This document shows, one piece after another, positions 41,300 through 49,719 of a stretch of DNA of 64,000 nucleotides; within the stretch, counting starts at the first letter, position 1, and every line of letters begins with the position of its first letter. Location: contig CAZWJF010000015.1 of NCBI GenBank assembly GCA_964634325.1, positions 1-64,000 on the forward strand, given 5' to 3'. Position numbers and translations under genes: made by a program. Source of the stretch: JAJXWB01 sp964634325 (GTDB taxonomy: Bacteria; Pseudomonadota; Alphaproteobacteria; Rhizobiales; Beijerinckiaceae). The notes under the pieces are model-generated. The model saw nothing but the letters and a program-made list of their open reading frames with translations. It did no database searches and was not told the DNA's origin.

Positions 41300-41638
41300 A
41301 TGGCAATCGAATTCGAGGGCAAGACGATCGAGACGACCGCCAGCGGCTATCTGGTCGATCAGGAAGACTGGAGCCGCGGACTCGCCGAATATCTCGCCAA
41401 GCAGGATCAGATCGAGCTGACCCAGAAACACTGGGACCTGATCGACTATCTGCGCGAAGAGTTCTTCGAGAACAATGAGTCGACGCCGAACACGCGCACG
41501 ATCATCAAGGCGATGAGCGATCGTTGGGGCGAGAAGGTCGACCAGAAGAGTCTTTATGACCTCTTCCCGCTCGATCCGTCCAAGCAGGGCGGTCGAATCG
41601 CCGGTCTGCCGGAAAGCCGTCGCAAGGGCGGATACTGA
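41300..41638 (+). CDS. Cysteine-less DsrC/TusE homologue (RspA-like)
   Basis: A 112-residue DsrC-fold protein: GYLVDQEDWSRGLAEYLAKQDQIELTQKHWDLIDYLREEFFENNESTPNTRTIIKAM. The tail is QGGRIAGLPESRRKGGY, where both redox cysteines of DsrC are replaced (Gly at each place), and no cysteine occurs anywhere. DsrC homologues lacking both cysteines have been called RspA and are thought to be regulatory. It cannot carry sulfur itself. GGGGAG precedes the ATG. It lies near the end of the dsr gene run. Confidence 0.85.
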   Translation: MAIEFEGKTIETTASGYLVDQEDWSRGLAEYLAKQDQIELTQKHWDLIDYLREEFFENNESTPNTRTIIKAMSDRWGEKVDQKSLYDLFPLDPSKQGGRIAGLPESRRKGGY

Positions 41639-41681
41639 TCCGGGCGGTTCGCCCGCGCACATGCGGCGGCGAGGATAATAG

Positions 41682-42476
41682 ATGATCCATGTAGCGGATT
41701 TCGCCGCCGCGACTTCGGGCACTCTGGTGGGCTTTGTTCTCGGCCTGATCGGCGGAGGCGGCTCGGTTCTGGCCGTGCCGCTGCTCGTCTATTTCGTCGG
41801 GGTCGCGTCTCCGCATGTGGCGATCGGCACGAGTTCGGTCGCGGTCGCCTCGAACGCCTTCTTCAATCTGTTGAGCCACTGGCGCCAGGGCAATGTGCGT
41901 TGGCCTTGCGCCATGGTGTTTACGGCGGCCGGCATCGCCGGCGCGGCTTTGGGCTCGATCGCCGGAAAGGCGTTCGACGGCAAGAAGCTCTTGTTCCTGT
42001 TTGGCGTGCTGATGGTCGTCATCGGCGTGTCGATGCTGTTGCGCAAGCGCGCGGACGGCGCGGGCTTCCAGCCGCTGGCCGCCAGCAACGCTGGCGTGCT
42101 CGGACCAAAGCTCGCTGTGACAGGAGGCGCCATCGGCGCATTGTCCGGGTTCTTCGGCATCGGCGGCGGGTTTCTGATCGTGCCGGGTCTGATCGCCTCC
42201 GCCTCGATGCCCATGCTGGCGGCGGTCGGCACGTCGCTCGTGGCGGTGACGGCTTTCGGGTTGACCACGGCGATCTCTTACGCCGCCTCCGGGCTCGTCG
42301 ACTGGCGGATTGCGGCGATCTTCATCGCATTCGGGGTCGTCGGCGGATACGCCGGCACGAAGGCGGCCATCGGGCTTGCGGCCAGGAAGTCGGCGCTGTC
42401 GAAAATATTCGCCGTCGTCGTCATCGGCGTCGGCTGTTACGTGATGGCGCGCGGGTTTTCGGCGCTGGCGGGCTGA
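41682..42476 (+). CDS. TauE/SafE-type anion exporter
   Basis: A 264-residue membrane protein with about eight helices and the duplicated TSUP signature: GFVLGLIGGGGSVLAVPLLVYFVGV in the first half and GALSGFFGIGGGFLIVPGLIASASM in the second. Family members export sulfite, sulfonates or related anions. At the end of the dsr run, sulfite or sulfate export is the likeliest job. Its last 56 bases overlap the end of cbbR1 on the opposite strand. Confidence 0.85.
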   Translation: MIHVADFAAATSGTLVGFVLGLIGGGGSVLAVPLLVYFVGVASPHVAIGTSSVAVASNAFFNLLSHWRQGNVRWPCAMVFTAAGIAGAALGSIAGKAFDGKKLLFLFGVLMVVIGVSMLLRKRADGAGFQPLAASNAGVLGPKLAVTGGAIGALSGFFGIGGGFLIVPGLIASASMPMLAAVGTSLVAVTAFGLTTAISYAASGLVDWRIAAIFIAFGVVGGYAGTKAAIGLAARKSALSKIFAVVVIGVGCYVMARGFSALAG

Positions 42477-43404
42477 CCGGCGCGCCGATCCGCGGGAACA
42501 GATCGCGGCGATTGCTGGCGACGAAATCGCGAAACACCTCGGTGGCGCGCGTCGGCGGCCGATTGATCCGGTTGAGCAGAAACCATTGACGCACGAGCGG
42601 CAGGCCCAGCGCCGGCAACGCGACGAGCTTGCCGTCCGCAAGCTCCGTCAGGCAGGTGTGCGCGGAAATGATCGCCAATCCGAGGCCCGCGAGGACGGAT
42701 TGCTTGATCGTTTCGTTTGAGCCCATATCGACGATGTCGAACATCCGGCCGCCGCCGAGACGCGCCAGAAAGTTCTCCATCAGCATGCGCGTGCCGGAGC
42801 CTTGCTCGCGCGCCAGAAAGCGCTCGTGCGCAAGGTCTTCAGCGGTGACGGAGGGGGCGCGCGCCAGTCTGTGGTTCGCGGCGGCGATCAACACATGCGG
42901 ATGATCGGCCATGGGCGCGCTCTCCACTTCGATCTGCGGCGGCGGTCGACCCATCAGCAAGATGTCGAATTCGTTGCGTTCGAGCCCCCGGACGATCTCG
43001 CTCCGGTTGCCGATGACGAGCTTCACCCTGATGTCGGGGTGCGCGACGTGGAAGGCTGCGACAATGTGCGGCGCCAGGTATTTGGCCGTGCTGACGACGC
43101 CAAAAACGATCGAACCTGCGGCGCCAGACCGCAGGGCGTCGATCCGATCGCCGGCGCGCTCGATGAGTCGTTCGATGTCGTTTGCGACCTCGAGCAGTTC
43201 CGCGCCGACCTCGGTCGGCGTAAAGTTCTGGCTCGTTCGATCGAAAAGCGGCGCTCCGACGCAGGATTCCAGGTGTTTCAGCGCTGTGGTCACCGCAGGC
43301 GGGGTCACGTGCAGCGTCTTGGCGGCTCCGGTCACGGAGCCGGTCTCCACTGTTGCGGCGAGAGCGCGCAACTGTTTTCTGGTGAGGGCGCGTAGGTCGC
43401 TCAT
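42421..43404 (-). CDS. cbbR: CbbR1, LysR-type regulator of the form II cbb operon
   Basis: A 327-residue LysR protein: helix-turn-helix at about 20-40 (TGSVTGAAKTLHVTPPAVTTALKHLE) and a periplasmic-binding-like effector domain from about 95. The LFDRTSQNFTPTEVGAELL and VSTAKYLAPHIVAAF segments fit the CbbR group. It is transcribed away from cbbF, the classic cbbR arrangement, and should bind the AT-rich gap between them, responding to metabolites of the cycle. Its 3' end overlaps the exporter gene by 56 bases on the other strand. Confidence 0.9.
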   Translation of the reverse strand: MSDLRALTRKQLRALAATVETGSVTGAAKTLHVTPPAVTTALKHLESCVGAPLFDRTSQNFTPTEVGAELLEVANDIERLIERAGDRIDALRSGAAGSIVFGVVSTAKYLAPHIVAAFHVAHPDIRVKLVIGNRSEIVRGLERNEFDILLMGRPPPQIEVESAPMADHPHVLIAAANHRLARAPSVTAEDLAHERFLAREQGSGTRMLMENFLARLGGGRMFDIVDMGSNETIKQSVLAGLGLAIISAHTCLTELADGKLVALPALGLPLVRQWFLLNRINRPPTRATEVFRDFVASNRRDLFPRIGAPVSPPAPKTRAPSRNSRRR

Positions 43405-43410
43405 TCAATT

Positions 43411-43425
43411 AATGTAAATTACAAT
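43411..43425. promoter_or_regulatory. Candidate CbbR operator, form II operon
   Basis: AATGTAAATTACAAT contains the inverted repeat TGTAA-A-TTACA (43413-43423), of the T-N-A LysR type, lying directly upstream of the cbbR1 start and about 90 bases before cbbF. The surroundings to 43450 are strongly AT-rich. Confidence 0.5.
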
Positions 43426-43476
43426 TCCGATTTTTTAAATTTCTTTTTTCCGGCGCGCCAGCGAGATTGCGCCCGC

Positions 43477-43495
43477 CGCGGCCTTGAGAGCCGCG
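43477..43495 (+). other. Hairpin in cbbF leader
   Basis: CGCGGC and GCCGCG pair around a seven-base loop. It ends just before the GGAGG ribosome site of cbbF and could affect translation start. Short, so chance is possible in GC-rich DNA. Confidence 0.3.
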
Positions 43496-43508
43496 CGGAG
43501 GATGCGAG

Positions 43509-44570
43509 ATGGCCCGAGCGAATGGCGCGCCTGAACAGGCGGCGCAGGACTTGCGCGTTTATCTGGACCAGTGGCGCGCCGGCGGCGCCGCCCGCGCGCC
43601 CGTCGCCGACGCAGTGTTGGCTCTCGCCGATGCGGCGGTCGAGATCGCCCGGATGGTGCGGCTCGGTCCGCTGGCCGGCGCGCTCGGCGCGGAGGTCGGC
43701 GCGGCCAACGCGGACGGCGACAAGCAGCGTGCGCTCGACGTGCTGGCGAACGAGGCCGTGCTGCATGCGCTGCAGAAAACCAGGACGGCCTATTTCGCAT
43801 CCGAAGAAGAAGACGAGATCCTCACGTTGCATGCCGACGGCGCTCTCGCGATCGCGGTCGATCCGCTCGATGGATCGTCGAACATCGACACGAATACGTC
43901 GATCGGAACGATCTTCTCCATCTTTCCGGCCTCGCCGGACGGCGCGACCGCGTCCTTCTTCCGTGCAGGGTCGGAGCAACTCGCCGCCGGCTACGTGATC
44001 TACGGGCCGCAGACGGCGATGGCGCTGACCCTGGGCGAGGGAACCTTCATCTTCGTGCTCGATCCGCACGATGTCTTTCGGCTCGCCCCGATGCGTCCCG
44101 CCATTCCGAAGACCTCGCGCGAATATGCGATCAACGCCTCGAACTATCGCTTCTGGCGCGAGCCCGTTCGCGCCTATGTCGACGATTGTCTGGCCGGCGC
44201 CGAAGGGCCGCGCGGGCGCGACTTCAACATGCGCTGGCTGGCCTCTCTGGTCGCCGAGGCGCATCGCATTCTCGTGCGTGGCGGCGTGTTTCTGTACCCC
44301 GCCGATCGTCGGCCGGGATACGAGCGCGGCCGCCTGCGGCTGATCTACGAAGCTGCGCCGATCGCCATGCTGATCGAGCAGGCCGGCGGCGCCGCCAACG
44401 ACGGCGAGACGCGCATTCTCGACAAGATTCCGACCACGTTGCATCAGCGCACGCCGCTGATCTTCGGCTCGTCGGAGAAAGTGGACCGCGTCGCAGAACT
44501 GCACGCAACCCCATCCGACCACCGCGCACGTTCGCCTCTCTTCGGCGAACGCGGTCTGTTTCGTTCGTGA
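43509..44570 (+). CDS. cbbF: Class I fructose-1,6-bisphosphatase
   Basis: A 353-residue enzyme with the metal-binding signature VDPLDGSSNIDTNTSIGTIFSI and the downstream MRWLASLVAEAHRILVRGGVFLYP...RLRLIYEAAPIAMLIEQAGG typical of class I FBPase. It makes fructose 6-phosphate (and may act on sedoheptulose bisphosphate) in the Calvin cycle. GGAGG lies about eight bases before the ATG. First gene of cbbF-P-T-M-E. Confidence 0.95.
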   Translation: MARANGAPEQAAQDLRVYLDQWRAGGAARAPVADAVLALADAAVEIARMVRLGPLAGALGAEVGAANADGDKQRALDVLANEAVLHALQKTRTAYFASEEEDEILTLHADGALAIAVDPLDGSSNIDTNTSIGTIFSIFPASPDGATASFFRAGSEQLAAGYVIYGPQTAMALTLGEGTFIFVLDPHDVFRLAPMRPAIPKTSREYAINASNYRFWREPVRAYVDDCLAGAEGPRGRDFNMRWLASLVAEAHRILVRGGVFLYPADRRPGYERGRLRLIYEAAPIAMLIEQAGGAANDGETRILDKIPTTLHQRTPLIFGSSEKVDRVAELHATPSDHRARSPLFGERGLFRS

Positions 44571-44579
44571 GGCCCAGGC

Positions 44580-45455
44580 ATGTCGCTCAAACATCCCATC
44601 ATTTCCGTGGTCGGTTCGTCCGGCGCGGGCACCAGCACCGTCAAGCACACGTTCGATCAGATATTCCGTCGTGAAGGAATCACTGCGGCGTCGATCGAAG
44701 GCGACGCCTTTCATCGCTACGATCGCGTAGCGATGAAGGCGGAAATGACCAAGCGTCTCGCGGCGAACGATCAGAAGTTCAGCCACTTTTCAGTCGACGC
44801 CAATCTGCTCGACGAACTGGCCGCGCAGTTCCGCGCCTATTCGCACGAGGGACGCTGCAAGACCCGCCAATATGTCCATGACGAAGGCGAAGCAGAGAAA
44901 TACGGTTCTTCGCCCGGAACGTTCACCGATTGGCGCGAGATCGGCGAGGGCTCGGACGTTCTCTTTTACGAGGGCCTTCATGGCGCGGTGAAAATGGACG
45001 GCGTCGACGTCGCGTCGCACGCGGATCTGAAGATCGGCGTCGTTCCCGTCATCAATCTCGAATGGATCCAGAAGATCCATCGCGACCGCGCTTCGCGCGG
45101 CTATTCGACAGAGGCGGTGACGGACACGATCTTGCGCCGCATGCATTCCTACGTGCACACGATCTGCCCGCAGTTCACGGAAACAGACGTGAACTTCCAG
45201 CGCGTGCCGATCGTCGACACTTCGAATCCTTTCGTCGCGCGCTGGATTCCAACCGCCGGCGAGTCGCTGGTCGTGATTCGCTTCAAGAATCCGCGCGGCA
45301 TCGATTTCTCCTACCTGGTCACGATGATCCAGGGGAGCTGGATGAGCCGCGCCAATTCGATCGTCATTCCCGGCGACAAGATGGACCTCGCGATGCAGTT
45401 GATCCTGACGCCGATGATCATCCGGCTCGTCGAACGCGCGCGCGCCGCGAAATAA
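44580..45455 (+). CDS. cbbP: Phosphoribulokinase
   Basis: A 291-residue bacterial-type PRK that makes ribulose 1,5-bisphosphate. P-loop ISVVGSSGAGTSTVKHTF at the start, EGDAFHRYDR, FYEGLHGAVKMDGVDVASHADLKIGVVPVINLEWIQKIHRD. It begins ten bases after cbbF. Confidence 0.96.
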   Translation: MSLKHPIISVVGSSGAGTSTVKHTFDQIFRREGITAASIEGDAFHRYDRVAMKAEMTKRLAANDQKFSHFSVDANLLDELAAQFRAYSHEGRCKTRQYVHDEGEAEKYGSSPGTFTDWREIGEGSDVLFYEGLHGAVKMDGVDVASHADLKIGVVPVINLEWIQKIHRDRASRGYSTEAVTDTILRRMHSYVHTICPQFTETDVNFQRVPIVDTSNPFVARWIPTAGESLVVIRFKNPRGIDFSYLVTMIQGSWMSRANSIVIPGDKMDLAMQLILTPMIIRLVERARAAK

Positions 45456-45465
45456 GGAGGCAAGA

Positions 45466-47475
45466 ATGACCGCCATCGATACGATCGAGCGCGCCGCAAC
45501 GACAACGCCAGCCATCAAGGACATGGCCAACGCAGTGCGCGCGCTGGCGATGGACGCCGTCGAGAAGGCCAAATCCGGCCATCCGGGCATGCCGATGGGC
45601 ATGGCGGACGTCGCGACGGTGTTGTTCACGAAATTCATGAAGATCGATCCTGCCGATCCGGCGTGGCCGGACCGCGACCGTTTCGTTTTGTCGGCGGGCC
45701 ACGGGTCCATGCTGCAATATGCGATCCATCACCTGCTCGGTTATTCCGACATGCCGATCGCGGCGCTGCAGTCGTTCCGCCAGCTTCACTCGGCGACGGC
45801 CGGACATCCCGAATACGGCCACGCGCTCGGCGTCGAAACGACCACGGGGCCTCTCGGGCAGGGCGTCGCCACGGCGGTCGGCATGGCGCTCGGCGAGCGC
45901 ATGCTGAATGCGCGGTATGGCGACGCGCTGGTCGATCACTACACATACGTGATCGCCGGCGACGGGTGTCTGCAGGAAGGCGTGAGCCACGAGGCGATCG
46001 ATCTCGCCGGCCATCTCGGTCTCGGCAAGCTGATCGTGCTGTGGGACGACAACGGCATTTCGATCGACGGCAAGACGAATTTGTCGACGTCGATGGATCA
46101 ACTCGCGCGGTTCGCCGCGGCGGGCTGGCGTACGACGCGCGTCGACGGCCACGACCCCGCGGCGGTCGAGGCGGCTATCGCCGCGGCGCGGGCGCAGAGC
46201 GACAAGCCCTGGCTGATCGCCTGCCGCACGACGATCGGATTTGGCGCGCCGACGCGCGCGGGCACGTCCAAGGCGCATGGCGAACCGCTCGGCGCGGAAG
46301 AGATCGCCGGCGCGCGTGAAAAGCTCGGCTGGACGCATCCGCCGTTCGTCATCCCGCAGAACATCTACGACGCCTGGCGCGCTGTGAGCCGTCGCGGCGC
46401 GGCGGCGAGCGACGCGTGGCGCAGCAGGCTGTCGTCTTCTGCACAAGGCGCCGCCTTGCTCGCGCAGCTCGCCGGCGACCCCGGCGAGGAGCTGACGACC
46501 AAGATCAACGCCTTCAAGCACGAGTTGATTGCGAATGCGCCGAAGGTCGCCACCCGCAAGGCGTCAGAAAACGCGCTCGGCGTCATCAACGCCGCGACCA
46601 ATCTGACGATCGGCGGTTCGGCGGACCTCACGCATTCGAACCTGACCATCACCAAGGGGCTCGAACCGATCGGCGCAGGGTCCTTCGGCGGTCGCTATAT
46701 CCACTACGGCATCCGCGAGCACGGCATGGCCGCGGCGATGAACGGGCTCGCGTTGCACGGCGGGTTCATCCCGTATGGCGGCACGTTCCTCGTCTTCTCC
46801 GATTACGCGCGCGGCGGCCTGCGTCTGTCCGCGCTGATGGGCCAGCGCGTCATCTACGTCTTCACGCACGATTCCATCGGTCTCGGCGAGGACGGGCCGA
46901 CGCACCAGCCGATCGAGCATCTGGCCATGCTGCGGGCGACTCCCAATCTGCTCGTTTTCCGCCCCGCCGACGCCGTGGAGACGCTGGAATGCTGGCAAGC
47001 GGCGCTCGAAGCGAACGGAACGCCGTCGGCGCTTGCGCTGTCGCGTCAGGCCCTGCCGACCTTGCGCAAGGAGCAAGGCGAGGAGAACCTCTCGGCCAGA
47101 GGCGCCTATGTGCTGCGCGAGGCGCAGGGCGCGCGCGACGTGACCCTGCTTGCGACCGGCTCCGAGGTCGAGACCGCCGTTGCGGCGGCGGAGAAGTTGG
47201 CGGCTGACGGCGTGAAGGCGGCGGTCGTGTCGATGCCGTCGTGGGAATTGTTCGAGCGACAGGACGACGCCTATCGCGCCCGCGTTCTTGGATCCGCGCC
47301 GCGCGTCGGCGTCGAGGCGGCGGCCCGGCTGGGTTGGGATCGCTGGATCGGCGAACGCGGCCGCTTCGTCGGCATGAACAGCTTCGGCGCCTCGGCGCCC
47401 GCCGGCGATCTCTACAAGCATTTCGGCATCACGGTCGACGATGTGATCGCCGCTGCGAAGTCGATTATCGCCTGA
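45466..47475 (+). CDS. cbbT: Transketolase
   Basis: A 669-residue transketolase: AVRALAMDAVEKAKSGHPGMPMGMADV, the thiamine diphosphate motif GDGCLQEGVSHEAIDLAGHLGLGKLIVLWDDN, GIREHGMAAAMNGLALHGGFIPYGGTF and HDSIGLGEDGPTHQPIEHLAMLRATPNL. Full length. It starts ten bases after cbbP (AAGGAGG site) and is followed by a small hairpin before cbbM. Confidence 0.96.
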   Translation: MTAIDTIERAATTTPAIKDMANAVRALAMDAVEKAKSGHPGMPMGMADVATVLFTKFMKIDPADPAWPDRDRFVLSAGHGSMLQYAIHHLLGYSDMPIAALQSFRQLHSATAGHPEYGHALGVETTTGPLGQGVATAVGMALGERMLNARYGDALVDHYTYVIAGDGCLQEGVSHEAIDLAGHLGLGKLIVLWDDNGISIDGKTNLSTSMDQLARFAAAGWRTTRVDGHDPAAVEAAIAAARAQSDKPWLIACRTTIGFGAPTRAGTSKAHGEPLGAEEIAGAREKLGWTHPPFVIPQNIYDAWRAVSRRGAAASDAWRSRLSSSAQGAALLAQLAGDPGEELTTKINAFKHELIANAPKVATRKASENALGVINAATNLTIGGSADLTHSNLTITKGLEPIGAGSFGGRYIHYGIREHGMAAAMNGLALHGGFIPYGGTFLVFSDYARGGLRLSALMGQRVIYVFTHDSIGLGEDGPTHQPIEHLAMLRATPNLLVFRPADAVETLECWQAALEANGTPSALALSRQALPTLRKEQGEENLSARGAYVLREAQGARDVTLLATGSEVETAVAAAEKLAADGVKAAVVSMPSWELFERQDDAYRARVLGSAPRVGVEAAARLGWDRWIGERGRFVGMNSFGASAPAGDLYKHFGITVDDVIAAAKSIIA

Positions 47476-47484
47476 GAACGGATG

Positions 47485-47503
47485 GGCGGCTCAATGCGCC
47501 GCC
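47485..47503 (+). other. Hairpin between cbbT and cbbM
   Basis: GGCGGC-TCAATGC-GCCGCC, six GC-rich pairs. No T run. With the hairpin after cbbM it brackets the RuBisCO message and could yield a stable processed cbbM transcript. Confidence 0.35.
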
Positions 47504-47545
47504 AGCGCAACAGTCGCGTAACGACGCAATTACGGAGACCGAACG

Positions 47546-48931
47546 ATGGACCAGTCTAATCGCTACGCCAATCTCAATCTGAAGGAAGCCGATCTGATCG
47601 CCGGAGGACGCCACGTCCTGTGCGCCTATGTCATGAAGCCGAAGAAGGGCTTCGGCGGCTATCTCGAAACCGCCGCGCATTTCGCTGCGGAATCGTCGAC
47701 CGGCACGAACGTCGAAGTTTCGACGACCGACGATTTCACACGCGGCGTCGACGCTCTCGTGTACGAGATCGACGAGCAGAAAGAGATCATGAAAATCGCC
47801 TATCCGGTCGAGCTGTTCGACCGCAACATCATCGATGGGCGCGCCATGATCGCGTCCTTCCTGACGCTGACGATCGGCAACAATCAGGGGATGGGCGACG
47901 TCGAATACGGCAAGATGCACGACTTCTACGTGCCGCCCGCGTATCTGCGCCTGTTCGACGGTCCGTCGACCACCATCAAGGATCTCTGGCGCGTGCTCGG
48001 CCGCCCCGTCGTCGACGGCGGTTTCATCGTCGGCACCATCATCAAGCCGAAGCTCGGCCTGCGTCCGAAGCCGTTCGCCGACGCCTGCTACGATTTCTGG
48101 CTTGGCGGCGATTTCATCAAGAACGACGAGCCGCAGGGCAATCAGGTGTTCGCGCCGTTCAAGGAAATGGTGGTCGGCGTGGCGGACGCCATGCGCCGCG
48201 CGCAGGACAAGACCGGCGAGGCCAAGCTGTTCTCGTTCAACATTACCGCTGACGACCACTACGAGATGCTGGCGCGCGGCGAATACATCCTCGAGACGTT
48301 CGGCGAGAACGCCGACCACGTCGCCTTCCTGGTCGACGGCTATGTCGCGGGCCCCGCTGCGGTGACGACAGCGCGCCGCGCTTTCCCGAAGCAGTACCTG
48401 CACTACCATCGCGCAGGGCACGGCGCGGTCACCTCGCCGCAATCGAAGCGCGGCTATACGGCCTTCGTGCTGTCGAAGATGGCGCGCCTGCAAGGCGCCT
48501 CCGGCATTCACGTTGGCACGATGGGCTTCGGCAAGATGGAAGGCGAAGCAGGCGACAGGATCATCGCGAGCATGATCGTCGAGGATAAGGCGCAGGGCCC
48601 GTTCTATCCTCAGGACTGGCTCGGCATGGCTGCGACGACGCCGATCATCTCCGGCGGCATGAATGCGCTGCGCATGCCTGGCTTCTTCTCGAACCTCGGG
48701 CATTCCAACCTGATCATGACGGCCGGCGGCGGCGCCTTCGGCCACGTCGACGGCGGCGCGGCTGGCGCGACCTCGCTGCGCCAGGCCGAGCAGTGCTGGA
48801 AGTCGGGCGCCGATCCGATCGAATTCGCCAAGAGCCACCGCGAATTCGCGCGCGCCTTCGAGAGCTTCCCGAACGACGCCGACAAGCTCTACCCGGGCTG
48901 GCGCGACAAGCTTTCGGTGAAGGCGGCCTGA
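47546..48931 (+). CDS. cbbM: Form II RuBisCO
   Basis: A 461-residue form II ribulose bisphosphate carboxylase. Signature parts: MDQSNRYANLNLKEADLIAGG start, GTIIKPKLGLRPKPFA, the carbamylation lysine in GGDFIKNDEPQGNQ, HYHRAGHGAVTSPQSKRGY, GIHVGTMGFGKMEG and MTAGGGAFGHVDGGAAGA. Form II works without a small subunit and suits high CO2 and low O2. All visible catalytic segments are intact. GGAGA precedes the ATG. Confidence 0.98.
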   Translation: MDQSNRYANLNLKEADLIAGGRHVLCAYVMKPKKGFGGYLETAAHFAAESSTGTNVEVSTTDDFTRGVDALVYEIDEQKEIMKIAYPVELFDRNIIDGRAMIASFLTLTIGNNQGMGDVEYGKMHDFYVPPAYLRLFDGPSTTIKDLWRVLGRPVVDGGFIVGTIIKPKLGLRPKPFADACYDFWLGGDFIKNDEPQGNQVFAPFKEMVVGVADAMRRAQDKTGEAKLFSFNITADDHYEMLARGEYILETFGENADHVAFLVDGYVAGPAAVTTARRAFPKQYLHYHRAGHGAVTSPQSKRGYTAFVLSKMARLQGASGIHVGTMGFGKMEGEAGDRIIASMIVEDKAQGPFYPQDWLGMAATTPIISGGMNALRMPGFFSNLGHSNLIMTAGGGAFGHVDGGAAGATSLRQAEQCWKSGADPIEFAKSHREFARAFESFPNDADKLYPGWRDKLSVKAA

Positions 48932-48947
48932 TCGTATATAAGCATGC

Positions 48948-48972
48948 GCCGCGCGGCGTCTCGTCGCGCGGC
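48948..48972 (+). other. Hairpin between cbbM and cbbE
   Basis: GCCGCGCG and CGCGCGGC pair over eight bases around a nine-base loop, just after the cbbM stop. No T run. Likely a 3' stabiliser for cbbM message with partial read-through. Confidence 0.5.
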
Positions 48973-48998
48973 CCTCGTTGATTGCGGAGAAAATTGCG

Positions 48999-49703
48999 AT
49001 GAGCTTCGACCGATCGATCAAGATCGCCCCGTCCATTCTCTCCGCCGATTTCGCGGCGCTCGGCGCCGAATGCCGCGCCATCGAGGCGCAAGGCGCCGAA
49101 TGGGTGCATGTCGACGTGATGGACGGCCATTATGTGCCCAACATCACGATCGGCCCTGCCGTCTGCGCGGCGCTGCGGCCGCATATCAAGGGCGTGATGG
49201 ACGTGCATCTGATGATCGCGCCGGCCGATCCCTATATCGAGGCGTTCGCCAAGGCCGGTTCCGACATCATCACCGTCCACGCCGAGGCTGGACCGCATCT
49301 CGACCGGTCGTTGCAGCTCATTCGCTCGTTTGGCAAGAAGGCCGGCGTTTCGCTCAATCCCTCGACGCCGGAAAGCGTCATCGAATACGTGCTCGACCGA
49401 CTCGACCTCGTGCTGGTGATGAGCGTCAATCCGGGGTTCGGCGGTCAGAGCTTCATTCACAGCCAGATCGAAAAGATTCGACGCATTCGCGCCATGATCG
49501 GCGATCGACCGATTCATCTGGAAGTCGACGGCGGCGTGACGCCGGAAACCGCGCCGCTGGTGGCCGCCGTAGGCGCCGATGCGCTGGTCGCGGGTTCGGC
49601 CGTCTTCAAGGGCGGATCGGTCGACCACCCGGAAGTCTATGGCCGGAATATCGCAGCCATCCGCGCGGCGGCGGAGGCGGCGCGGACCAAAGCGGCCGCG
49701 TAG
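48999..49703 (+). CDS. cbbE: Ribulose-phosphate 3-epimerase
   Basis: A 234-residue (beta/alpha)8 enzyme: IKIAPSILSADFAALGAECRAIEAQGAEWVHVDVMDGHYVPNITIG, then VMSVNPGFGGQSFIHSQIEKI and LEVDGGVTPETAPLVAAVGADALVAGSAVF. It interconverts ribulose and xylulose 5-phosphate. The ATG at 48999 has GGAGA nine bases before it. Last gene of the form II operon, ending 16 bases from the convergent cbbR2. Confidence 0.95.
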   Translation: MSFDRSIKIAPSILSADFAALGAECRAIEAQGAEWVHVDVMDGHYVPNITIGPAVCAALRPHIKGVMDVHLMIAPADPYIEAFAKAGSDIITVHAEAGPHLDRSLQLIRSFGKKAGVSLNPSTPESVIEYVLDRLDLVLVMSVNPGFGGQSFIHSQIEKIRRIRAMIGDRPIHLEVDGGVTPETAPLVAAVGADALVAGSAVFKGGSVDHPEVYGRNIAAIRAAAEAARTKAAA

Positions 49704-49719
49704 TCGGCGTTGAGGCGCT

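Noticed and set aside
41300..41638. Annotating the second DsrC homologue as TusE
   Set aside because: TusE keeps the penultimate cysteine; this protein has none.
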